DNA of 64,000 bases from Sceloporus undulatus. Its lineage: Eukaryota; Chordata; Lepidosauria; Squamata; Phrynosomatidae. The stretch spans positions 112,355,451 through 112,419,450 of the forward strand of contig NC_056527.1 of assembly GCF_019175285.1 (NCBI RefSeq), in the 5' to 3' direction. Positions 33,584 to 44,400 of the stretch are shown in pieces. Position numbers and translations under genes: made by a program. The notes beneath the pieces are model-generated. The model was not told the DNA's origin. It did no database searches and saw only the letters and a program-made list of their open reading frames with translations. How positions within the stretch are numbered: the stretch's first letter is position 1; every line of letters begins with the position of its first letter.

Positions 33584-36500
33584 TAATAAATAATAAATAA
33601 TAAAAATTTTATTTATATGCCGCCCTTCCTCCGATCAGGGCGGCTAACAACATATTAAAATACAAACAATTACAATAAAAACACTCTTAAAAACAAAAAC
33701 CAACAGTAGCCCCAAAGCCCAACCTCTTGGCCACGAAAGAGAGGAGGGAGGCCCACAGGATATTTACTCGGGGAATGCCTGCTGGAATAGGAAGGTTTTA
33801 AGGTCCTTCCTAAATTGGACCAGGGTAGTGGACGAGCGGAGCTCTGTGGGCAGCGCATTCCAAAGGGCTGGGGCAGCTATGGAGAACGTCCTCCGAGTGG
33901 TGGAGGTCAACCTAGCCCCAGGCACCTTCAGTAGCTGCTGCCCAGACGTTCTGAGGGTGCGAGGCGGAATGTATGGGGAGAGGCGGTCCTTCAGGTATCC
34001 TGGGCCCAGGCCATTTAGGGCTTTATAGGTAATTACCAACGCCTTATATTGAGCTCGGAAGTGAATGGGCAGCCAATGAAGATCTTTTAAAACTGGTGTT
34101 ATATGGCTGGTCCTGGGAGCGCCAGTGACCAGCCGGGCTGCCGTATTTTGCACCATTTGCAGCTTCCGAGTTTGGTATAAGGGTTGCCCCATGTAGAGTA
34201 CATTGCAGAAATCCAGTCTCGAAGTTACCAGAGCATGTACAACAGTTTCTAGGTCCCTCTGGGCCAGGTATGGGCGCAGCTGGCGAATCAGCCGAAGCTG
34301 ATAACAAGTGCTCTTGACCGTCGCATTCACCTGAGCGGTCAGGTGAAGCGACGAGTCAAGAAGCACCCCCAGACTGCACACGGAGTCCTTCACAGGGAGC
34401 GTGACCCCGTTCAGGACAGGTGGAACCACCGCCATTCCTGGACCAGGAGAACCTATCACTAGTACCTCCGTTTTCTCTGGATTCAATTTGAGTCGGTTTT
34501 CCCTCATCCAGCCCATTACTGACTCCAGACAGGCCACGAGAGGAGAGACACCATCCCCAGTCACTGCATCAGTCGGAGACATAGAGAAAATGATTTGGGT
34601 GTCATCAGCGTACTGATAACCCTGCGCCCCATGTCTCCGGATGATCTCTCCCAGCGGTTTCATGTAAATGTTAAATAGCATGGGAGACAGAATGGCCCCT
34701 TGAGGGACCACAGTTTTAAGGGGCCTCTCATCGGAGCACACGTCTCCCAGCTGCACCATCTGGGACCTCCCCGAGAGGTAGGAACGGAACCACTGGAGCG
34801 CAGTGCCCCCGATCCCCACCTGTGCGAGGCGCCCCAGAAGGATACCATGGTCTATGGTATCGAAAGCCGCTGAGATGTCCAAGAGCACCAACAGGGACAC
34901 GCTTCCCCTGTCGATGCCCAGACGGAGATCATCGACCAAGGCGACCATGGCCGTCTCAACCCTGTAACCCACCCGGAAGCCAGTTTGAAATGGGTCCAGA
35001 TAATCCGTTTCATCCAAGACCACCTGAAGCTGGATAGCAACCGCTCTCTCGATCACCTTTCCCAAAAATAGTAGCAGCGAAACAGGCCGATAATTATTAT
35101 GTACCAGGGGGTCAAGGGAGGGCTTTTTTAGGATCGGTCTTACTATGGCCAATTTAAGATCCGATGGAAATAGCCCATCCCTTAAAGATGTATTAATTAT
35201 CCGGCGTAACAAAGATGTTACTGCCGGCCCCCCCTGGGCCGCTAACCACGAGGGACAGGGATCGAGAGAGCAGGTTGTTTTCCGAACACTTCCGAGGATC
35301 TTGTCCACATCCTCGGTACTCACCAACTCAAACTGATCCAGTTTAACATAGTCCACGGAGGCTCTGGACACTTCTACCCTAGGTTCTGCTAAAATGTCGG
35401 CGTTCAGACCTTCGCTTATACGAGAGGTTTTATCCGCAAAAAAGTCGTTAAACAAGTCGCAGCAGGCCTTAGAAGGTTCAAGGATCTGGTTCAGGGCGGG
35501 AGGGAGCTGGGTAAGCTCCCTGACCACCCTGAACAACTCTGCCGGACGCGACTCAGCGGACGCAATACGAGCACCATAGAACGAGTTCTTTGTTGCTCGC
35601 ATTGCCTCTCCGTAGTCCTCTAACAGTTGGTCTAGGAGAGCCTTGTCGTCTAAGCGAAGGTGTTTCCGCCAACGGTACTCTAGCCGTCACAGAACCCGCT
35701 TCCTCGCCCGGAGATCTTCCGTGTACCAGGGCTTACGCTTGGAAGCAGGCCTGAGAGGGCGCTTGGGAGCGATCCTGTGTATAGCCCTAGAAAGGCCGGT
35801 ATTCCAGATACCGGTGAGGGCATCAACAGAGTCGCCGTCATTTCCAACCGCGAGTCCCTCTAAGGCTTCTTGGAACCTCTCGGGTTCCATCAGCCTTCGA
35901 GGGTGGACCATCCTAACAGGTCCACCACCCCCGGGGGGGATCTGGGTAGAGACCTTGATTTTCACCTCTACCAGGAAATGATCCAAATCGAGAGTATTAC
36001 CCGCACAATGCGTGGGACCCTGTATCAGCTGGGACAGGCCCATGGCCGCCATGGTATCCATGAATTCCCGAGCCGCACCGGATGGAACATGGCTGGCCGT
36101 GAGGGAGATGTTGAAGTCACCCAGGACAAGAAGCCTGGGCGTCTCCAACATCAGCTCAGCGACCAGCTGTGTCAGCTCGTTAAGGGAGTCCGCTAATGCA
36201 CGGAGTGGCCGATACACTAACAGAATCCCTAGACTGTCCCTAGCCTTTAGGGTCAGGTAAATACACTCGATATAGGAGGTCTGTCGGATGTGGTTCCTGG
36301 TGAGGGACACGGTGTTCCTATGTACCAAGGCCACACACACACACCCCGCCCACCTAACCTGCGCTGGTCCTTCACCGAGAACCCAGCAGGCAGGGCCTGA
36401 GCCCACACAGCATCCCCTTCAGGCCCCAGCCAGGTCTCGGTAATGCAAGCCAGGTCGCACTTCGAGTCCTCCAGTAGATCCTGGAGGATGTGGGTCTTAT

Positions 36501-36662
36501 TGTTAACCGACCTGGCATTGCACAGGAGCAGCGACAGGGTTTGTGGCACGGTTGGAGTGACCCTCAGGTCCATCAGGTTGGGAGGGGGACAGGAAGGCGA
36601 GATAGATATACTGCATCGATCACGCCTTCCCCTGGAACGGAAGTCCCTTCTCCCACCGCCAT
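33584..36662 (-). mobile_element. L2-type LINE, nearly full length
   Basis: Non-LTR retrotransposon on the minus strand, lying 3' of the D relic. The 3' tail at 33584-33640 (GCATATAAATAAAATTTTTA and ATT-rich) precedes a 612-codon open frame at 35602-33764. That frame is a reverse transcriptase with LLDISAAFDTIDH, VVPQGAILSPMLFNIYM and the catalytic YADDTQ. Upstream is an AP-endonuclease domain (LCNARSVNN, CITETWLGPEGD, LVLGDFNISLT) spread over two frames in 36573-35687, so a couple of frame breaks separate it from the RT. Probably not mobile, but young enough to keep most of its coding sequence. Confidence 0.92.
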
Positions 36663-36664
36663 TT

Positions 36665-36835
36665 CAAAGACATAGCCATGTTGGTCTGGAATATCAGCAT
36701 GCAAAGGACGCTTTGTAGCACTCCATGCATCTGAGGAAGTAGGCCAAGTCTACGAAAGCTTACGCTACAACTTCATTCACACAATGAGTCTCAAAGGTGC
36801 TACAAGATCCTTTGCATAGAGAAATTTTAGTACCG
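36665..36835. repeat. Interspersed repeat beside the LINE 5' end
   Basis: AAAGACATAGCCATGTTGGT, GTCTACGAAAGCTTACGCTA and a TCTCAAAGGTGCTACAAGAT end; same family as 11930-12115 and 20770-20942. Confidence 0.5.
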
Positions 36836-36948
36836 GTATATCTTTACTAAACGTGCTGAACATGAAAATGCTACTGACCAGAACAAACTTCAGTATTTGA
36901 GTGAACCCCATCTAACTTTGTACAATAGAAATCCCTCTTTTGTTTTAC

Positions 36949-37168
36949 CTGGTTAAAGTGGCTGTGCCATGTAATGATGTTCTCATTAATAGATAACTGT
37001 TTGGCCAGTGATGACTGAGGATCCATTCTTCCTATTTTCATTTTTGAAAAGAATTGGCTGGGTTCAGTTGATAATATCAAATCCAGCCATCAATTCGCCC
37101 TTCTTATCAAAAGACACCTTGTCCCCAGAACTGTTGTTGAATGACATCCTGTTTAGGAAAAGGTAAAG
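36949..37168 (-). pseudogene. V2R-D relic: isolated exon 4
   Basis: Clear exon 4 homology: [19 protein letters not shown] at the start, then GRMDPQSSLAKQLSINENII and HSHFNQ before the donor CCAG|GTAAAA. It is 220 bp instead of 228: a net 8-bp loss after GFDIIN breaks the frame. No neighbouring exon 3, 5 or 6 is visible; the L2 and another repeat occupy the downstream side. Intron bases on its acceptor side also resemble V2R-C, so it is a partial copy of a C-like gene. Confidence 0.88.
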
Positions 37169-37690
37169 CTAGACTGGAAGAGGTTTGGACAGGTTTTATA
37201 AACATGGTGGAACAAAATGATCATACTGTAACTGGCTCTGATTCTTCACACCGGGATAGACCTACACTGTTTTCCTAAAGTTTTGGTTACTTCTCCCACA
37301 AGTTAAAAATACAAACGATAACAGAAGTTAAAATACAATTAAACAATCAGAAAAGATTAAAACCAGGTTAAAACATATTTCATTAAAACACATTATATGC
37401 TAGTGTTGTGATTCTTACTTCAGGGCATGGCTGACCCTATACTGGGCAGAGTCAGATGATTATCTTAGGTGGCAGATTCAAAATAGGAGGCAGGAATGAC
37501 CAAACCTCAGCTGTTTTCTTGAATGTCACCGTTATTCCACCATATTGGTGGATGTAACTTCTTTGTAGGCCACACACACAACCTGTCCTGTGCCTGTGAC
37601 TTAGCCTTCTTTCTCAGCAGTTGGATATTTTATGTTCTTCTTCCCCATTCTCTTTCTGCCCCTTCTTTTCTCCCCTCTTCTCTGTCTATA

Positions 37691-37926
37691 CAGTGGGCCT
37701 TTGGTATCCACCGGGGTTTGGTTCAAGGACACCCCCCCCCCATGGATACCAAAATCCATAGATGCTCAAGTCCCATTAAATATAATGGCATAGTAAAATG
37801 ATGGCCCTTATATGAAAGGGCAAAATCAAGGTTGGCCTTTGGGAATTTGTATGCTTTTAAAGTATTTTCAAGCCATGGATGCTTGAATCTGTAGATAAAA
37901 AATCTGCGGATAAGGAGGGCTGACTG
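37691..37926 (+). mobile_element. Tigger-like MITE, absent from the left arm
   Basis: Starts CAGTGGGCCTTTGGTATCCA and ends AAGGAGGGCTGACTG, flanked by TA on both sides. Contains a C-homopolymer (about 37731-37741). The matching left-arm point (about 7385) has no insert. Confidence 0.88.
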
Positions 37927-38119
37927 TATACTATAAAAACTCCAATAGAAACATTTTTGAATTAGAAAATGACCTCTGCTTTTTTACTGCTATCAACTTT
38001 GAGTAGAAGCATTGGTTTCAACTTGTGACAGCTGTCTTCTATCAATAATTTCTTTGCCAACACTACATTGGGCCATAACTCAGCTTATTAAAATCTCCCC
38101 CCATCTCATTGTTACTACA

Positions 38120-38331
38120 ATGGTGGTGCAGTGGTTAAAAGCTAGTACCGTAGCCACAAGGTTGTGAGCTTGATCCCAGGGGCTCCAAGGTTCACTTAGC
38201 CTTCCATCCTTTAGGTAAAATTAGTACCCAGCTTGTTGGGGGCAAATGGCTTACAGATTGTGAACTGCTTAGAGAGCGCTGAGTTCACTGATAAGCAGTA
38301 TAGAAATGTACATGCTGTTGCTATTGCTATA
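38120..38331 (+). repeat. tRNA-derived SINE of a second family, absent from the left arm
   Basis: GGTGGTGCAGTGGTTAAAAG, GGTTGTGAGCTTGATCCCAG (B-box-like), GCTTAGAGAGCGCTGAG, and a GCTGTTGCTATTGCTATA tail. The left arm near 7184 runs straight through this point. Confidence 0.85.
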
Positions 38332-38462
38332 CTGACAAAAAACTCAATGCCTCTATCAGAGTTTAGGTATACATTGCATATTTATTAAAGGATCATTATA
38401 TGAACATCTTTGACTTCATTCCTTTTATTATTCCATTTCCTCAAACTTTTAAGATATGTAAA

Positions 38463-39664
38463 TGACTGGCTGGATGAGGGAAAACAAACTCAGGTTGAAT
38501 CCAGAGAAAACAGAGTTACTCGTGATAGGTACCCCAAGTCCAGGCAGGGAGATTTGCCATCCAGTCCTGGATGGGGTCACACTTCCCCTAAAGGACAAAG
38601 TCCGCAGTTTGGGAGTACTCCTGGACTCATCCCTACAGTTTCATCTCAAGTGGATGCGATGGCCAGGAGTGCTTGGTACCAGCTTCAGCTGATACGCCAA
38701 CTGCGCCCCTGTCTGAACCGAAAGGACCTTGAAACTGTAGTACACACGCTGGTAACCTCTCGTTTAGATTACTGTAATGCGCTCTACATGGGGCTACCTT
38801 TGTACCAAGTTCCGAAGCTTCAGCTAGTCCAAAATGCCGCAGCCAGATTGGTCACTGGTACCTCAAGGTCAGACCACATAACACCTGTACTAAAATCCTT
38901 ACACTGGCTGCCAATTAGCTTCCAGGCACAATACAAAGTGTTGGTGATCACCTGTAAAGCCCTATATGGCTTGGGCCCGAGTTACTTAAGGGAATGTCTC
39001 TCCTGACATAATCCACCCCGCACTCTCCAAACATCTGGGAAGAACCTACTTGAACACCCCAAGGTGAGATTAACATCCACTCAGCAAAGAGCATTCTCGG
39101 CTATGGCCCCAAGGATTTGGAATAATCTTCCGGAAGAGCTTCGACTTATTCCTACCTTGGACACCTTCAAAAAGGCATTGAAAACTTACCTCTTCCGGCA
39201 AGCATACCCTCCTGATCTTTTATAGACTCCAGAAATATGCTACCTCCTGATCAGGAGTCTACCTCAGGCTGTAATAAGATTTTATACTGCATCAATATGG
39301 TTTTATATTGTGATTTTAAATAATTGTTACTAGTATATTGTTGTACGTATAATCTGACTGTAATCCCGCCTTGATCCATCGGGAGAGGCGGGACAATATA
39401 AATACAGTGGTACCTCGGGATACGAAATACCCAGGTTACGAAATTTTCGGGATACGAAAAAATCCCATAGGGAATTATTGTTTCGGGTTACGAATGTTTT
39501 TTCGGGTTACGAAAAAACTTTTGGTGCTTTTTTCGGCTTTTTCGCACGGAATCGCGGCTTTTCCCCATTAGCGCCTATGGCAATTCGGCTTACGAAGGCT
39601 TTTCGGGTTACGAAAGCGGCCGCGTTACGAATTAATTTCGTAACCCGAGGCACCACTGTAAAAC

Positions 39665-39705
<41 letters not shown>
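38463..39705 (+). mobile_element. L2-type LINE, 5'-truncated, with MITE nested in its tail
   Basis: Starts inside the RT protein (MTGWMRENKLRLNPEKTELL), continues with LETVVHTLVTSRLDYCNALY and AFSAMAPRIWNNLPEEL, and has 3' UTR to GAGGCGGGACAATATAAATA. The frame shifts within 38600-38690. Its tail continues after the nested MITE as (ATT)n to 39705. Absent from the left arm (junction near 7058), so inserted after the duplication. Confidence 0.87.
39405..39658 (+). mobile_element. Tigger-like MITE nested in L2 tail
   Basis: CAGTGGTACCTCGGGATACG at the start and CCGAGGCACCACTG at the end; TA on each side. No coding capacity. Confidence 0.88.
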
Positions 39706-39709
<4 letters not shown>

Positions 39710-40231
39710 TTGGTATATGGTACCTGATAGCAAATACATCCACTACATTAGGCACAATGTTTTGCTTTTTTTAGGGTGAAGGTTTGTTCCCCTTCCTGTC
39801 CTTTTTTTACCTTTTTCCTTCTGAAAGTCAGTGAATGTGTCTACAGCACACGCTCCCTTTGGCCTATATTTTATCAGCTGTGCTAAATATCTAATGTACT
39901 GTTATTTTAAAAAATAAACTTGGTTCCTATCCAGAAAGAAAGGTTTCCTTACATGGTAGCCTTGGATTAGTGGCTGTATATTAAATGAAAGTACCAATAC
40001 AAATGTTAGATATTGCAGTTCCCACATCCTTTTCCAATATCCAACTTATTCTAGGAAAGCCTTAACTACCTTGCCCACATATTAGGGTGGTTATGTATCT
40101 TTAATAGAGGTTCTTATGTCCTTCCATTTGCAACTCCATCTTTGAACGGCCAACCTACTTGTGAAGCTAAATATGAGAATAGGATGGGAAACACAGTTAA
40201 TTCCAGTATAAAATGGGAATAGTTGGACTAT

Positions 40232-40465
40232 GGCCTGTTACAGACTGCCAAAATAAAGCTGCTTCGGGTCTCTTTGGAGGTATGCTATTTAAATGATGCA
40301 TGGGTCCTAAGAGTCCGGAGGTCGCGCCAAAGCCACACTCCGTTCCTAAGCACCAGAGTGCAGCTTTTGGTGCAGCTTCCGGATTCTTAGGATGCATGCA
40401 TCATTTAAATAGCATACCTCCAAAGAGACCCGAAGCAGCTTTATTTTGGCAGTCTGTAACAGGCC
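40232..40465. mobile_element. Foldback MITE with about 70-bp inverted termini
   Basis: Starts GGCCTGTTACAGACTGCC and ends GGCAGTCTGTAACAGGCC; most of the 234 bp is palindromic (including a GATGCATG/CATGCATC inner part). Likely the same superfamily as 14430-14793 and 58478-58778. Confidence 0.82.
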
Positions 40466-40466
40466 A

Positions 40467-40660
40467 ATGATTCTGGAAACCAGAGTCCAAATCCCCACTT
40501 CAGCATGGAAGCCCACCAGGTGACCTCTGAAAGTTGCATACTTTCAGATTCAGAGGAAGTCAAAGGCAAACCCCTATCAACAAATCTTGCAAAGAAAACT
40601 CCGTGATGGGGTCACCTAGGATCCTCCATAATTTGGAAATGACTTGAAGGTATACAACAG
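40467..40660 (+). repeat. tRNA-derived SINE
   Basis: CAAATCCCCACTTCAGCATG, AACCCCTATCAACAAATCTT, GGAAATGACTTGAAGGTATA with CAACAGCAACAG tail. The 3' part recurs at about 52195-52255 upstream of V2R-F. Confidence 0.7.
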
Positions 40661-41059
40661 CAACAGGAATTTGGGGACATAGGTCCTGTTTGTCTCAGAA
40701 CAATGGTGTGCCTATTATGGCATTTGTATTTCTGTTTCCATTGATTTCTTAACTGAGTGTGTACTTCCCCATTGACTGAATACCTTTGGACATCCAGCTG
40801 CCATCCTTGAATCAGAAGATATTTGTGTTGAAATGTTAGGAAAGAGTTTGTGTTGTCAAGCATACTACTGTATTGATGGTGTTGAAGGAATAAAAAAGGC
40901 AGAAGTAGTTATCTCCACCTAATTATCAAAATCATTATAATCAGTTCATGATTAATGCTCCAGAGTTTTTCCAGAGGGCACTATTTTTTAAATTCTGAAA
41001 ATATGATAAATACTTCAGTACACCATTGACAGCTAAAATTAGGTCCTAGAGAAAGAGAG

Positions 41060-41220
41060 AGAGATAAGACAACTTGAACAGTTGACTACATAATTTCTAA
41101 GCCAGTAAACACTGGATATTGGCAATCAGCTTTTTCAAACCAGGCTAATACTAGCAGTCACACGATAGGAAGACTAGAAAACTCTCCCTTTAAAAAGAAG
41201 CCTTGCAATCAGGTGCTGTG
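41060..41220 (+). promoter_or_regulatory. Conserved 5' flank of V2R-E
   Basis: Aligns with the flanks of V2R-A and V2R-F (GATATTGGCAATCAGCTTTT and CTCTCCCTTTAAA). Probable promoter or 5' UTR position; no specific site can be assigned. Confidence 0.3.
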
Positions 41221-41435
41221 ATGCTCCCTCTACTGTTACAAGTTTTGCTGACCTCTCATTTGATTTACACAGTGCATACTGTTAAGTGCACACCATTGGA
41301 TCCCTTTCCTATTCAATATGAATGGCACCAGACAAACGAAGTCCTCATTGGTGGGATTGCAACTCATATCCATCAAATATTCCCCCCGATTTCATTCCAA
41401 AATCATCCTTCTCAGGAGTCATATGACATGCCAGC
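41221..41435 (+). CDS. V2R-E exon 1
   Basis: 215 bp. Signal peptide [20 protein letters not shown], then [20 protein letters not shown]. Donor CCAGC|GTAAGG. Confidence 0.92.
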
Positions 41436-44400
41436 GTAAGGAACTAATTTTTACTTCAAGTATTTACTTCAAGTATTGATACTATTTTAAGGAATTTTAT
41501 TTGTATGTTGGCAAACTTCATTTATAGATTTTATAGTCAGCAAAGGGCTTGTTTGTGGGGGTTTTTTGGGGGGGAATAAATGAATTACTGCAATTTGATT
41601 TTGATTGATGTGCAAAATGAAGGAAAAAGCAAAAATTCTCCATCTAAATCTTCTGCTGATGCTTATTAGTTCTTTCGGGGACAAATTACACCTTATGTCA
41701 GAGTTCTTTGACATTGGACCTATGGAAATCAACTGCTGTAAAAGACATTTGGATTGAAACCACATTAGAGGGAATGGCCAATGCTTTTGCTTGCGTTGTA
41801 GCTCCAATAAAAATCCCAAAGACAAATGTAGTTACTTTGAGCTGCAAAGAGGGAACTATTCTGAATTTGTGTTGTTTACATAAAAGTCAATTTTGGCTCC
41901 TTTGGGGTGAAACCATGTCAAGGCAGCTTATGTAGTACAAAAGAGTTCAATATACCAAAACATAGGAAGTAATGAAAACAGCACTATCAAGAATAATAAG
42001 TAATAATAAATTGTTCGTCCATATGAGAGTAAAACAGCCAAACAGAGCCAAGTAAAAGGGACATTAAGAGAGACAAACCGCTGCTGAAATTCACTCCAGG
42101 TTCTTAATCCTTATTCCTTTGGTGATATCTTTCATAATCTATTGTATTTGATTTCTTACGCTGGCATTTGAGCAAGGAGAAGAATGTACCTCTATACCTA
42201 AATTCAATTGTGGGAGAGATGTCCAGCAAAAACCCAGTGCCACAGTCAGCAGTAGGGCTTTTGGAGGAGACCAGAGTTTTGGAGGAATAGAAGTAAGAAT
42301 AAACTTAACCCCACCTGCCTTTTATTCAAATAACACAATAAAAGCTTTCAACTCATTAGAGTAACCCTAAGGCAAGTTTATCATGGGGGTTTCTTGACAG
42401 AACTTGTTCAGAAGAAGTTGTTCTCTTCCTCTGAAGCTCAGTTCCCAAGTAGTGCCCAAAGTCACCAACCAAATTTCCGTAGCTGAGCAGGGATTCAAAC
42501 ACTGGCCTTCCTAAATCCCACAACTAAACCATTACACCACTTCAACTGTCCAAATGTTATTGCCCAATAGAAGGCTCAAACCCATAACCCTGAGATTGAG
42601 AGACTCATCATCAAATGACTGAGCTAGCCATAAACAGTGTCTTAGTAGCAGGATCATAGTTTTGGGAGTCTCTCCAAAAGGAAAGCTGGTTTTTCAGAAG
42701 ATTCTGAAGCCTTTCATGTTTTAGTCTGTGTTCATTTAATAAGTGATAACTCCTCTGGGGAATTATTAGAATAATTCAGATGATCTGAAGATTGTTGTCT
42801 AACTTAAATTAATATTTTAAAATTAAAATGATATTTTGAGGCATTTACATTCAATAGAGACCAGCTGGTCAAAAACCTTTGTTATAAATGTTCTAATCAG
42901 AATGTTCTCAAGCCAGATTAGAGTTCGAACAATACCACGATGCCAAGAATGGTAATAGCTTCTCTTCTAACAAGCTCTTCTTATTTTTAAAGGGTAATGA
43001 CAAAGTTCTTCCAGCACATCCTAGCCTTGGCATTTGCAGTTAATGAAATCAATGAAGATCCTAAGATCTTGCCCAATGTCACTCTTGGCTTCCATATCTA
43101 TGACAGCTGTTCTAGTGCCAAGCTGACCTATCGAGTCATTCTGGACCTGCTCTTCAAATCACAGGCATTTATCCCAAACTACAGGTGTGGCATCCAGAGC
43201 CATCTCATTGGAGTTATTGGAGGTTTTGATTCTGAAATTTCCTCATGTGTGGCAGACATCTTAGGTCTCTACAAGACTCCACAGGTAAGATTTGCTTTGG
43301 GGACTTTTCTATACATTGCAAGTAGTCATCTGTGCCTTGCTCAATCTGCTGTAAATAACTGTAAGATATGATATGTTGGAGTACAAATAAATCCTCTCTT
43401 CACACTCACTTTGATTTGAAACCAGATAAATTAGAATAAACTGAAAAGGAAAGCAAGAGATGTAGTGAGTACATTAAGGAGAACAAAAACAAGGAGGGTT
43501 TCTTTCTTGTTATTTCTCAACTTCAACTGATGACCACCCTTTGGATGAGAGACAGTGAAAAATCCCAGTCATCACCTGCCCTGTAAGGTCTTGCAAACTT
43601 AGGGTCATGGATTCCTTGATGGAATCAATCCACCTGTAATGCAGAGTTCATCTTTTCCTACTGTCTTCCACTTTACCAAGCATTATTATCTTTTCCAAAA
43701 CCAGATTACCTTATGTCATCTCAAGATACAATTTAGTCATCTTGACTTCTAGTGAGAGTCCATTCATTTGTTATTTTATTGCACCAGCGCCACATTTCAA
43801 ATGAACTGCTTTTTCCTGACAGCTTTCCTCACTGTCTGGCTCTTATAAATATACATAGAACTGAAATCCTATGTCATGAATGAAAGAAAGATGTAGGAAA
43901 TGTATATATACCTTTATTAACACTGCAACTGAGAGTTTTAGTGATTTGTGAGATTGGTTATATTATACAGCAACATTATATTACGTAACGTGTTGATGTT
44001 GGCATTTTTCTGAATGAAAATATAGGGAAGAAAACATTAAGAAAGGAAGTAGAGGAGTGTCCTTGTTCCCTCATCTGCACTATTTATTTATTCATTTAGG
44101 TTTCTTATGGTTCATTTCAACCAAGAATGAGTGATCAAACGGATGTCCCTTTCTTTTATCGCATGGTCCCTAATGAAGATCTTCAGAATTGGGGAATTGT
44201 CCAATTACTTCTGCATTTTGGATGGAAATGGGTAGGACTCGTCACAAAGGACACAAAAGATGGGGAGCATTTCTTGTCAACTCTGGAGCCAATGTTTTCA
44301 CAACATGGAATCTGTCCTGCTTCTAGAGTAATTCTTCCAAAAAATACAGGTTTCAATGAAATGATTGATGGTTTCCTCAATACTGTAGACATGTTCATGG

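Noticed and set aside
40232-40465. CRISPR-like or regulatory palindrome
   Set aside because: A single palindromic element with transposon-style termini and no spacer array; this is a vertebrate genome.
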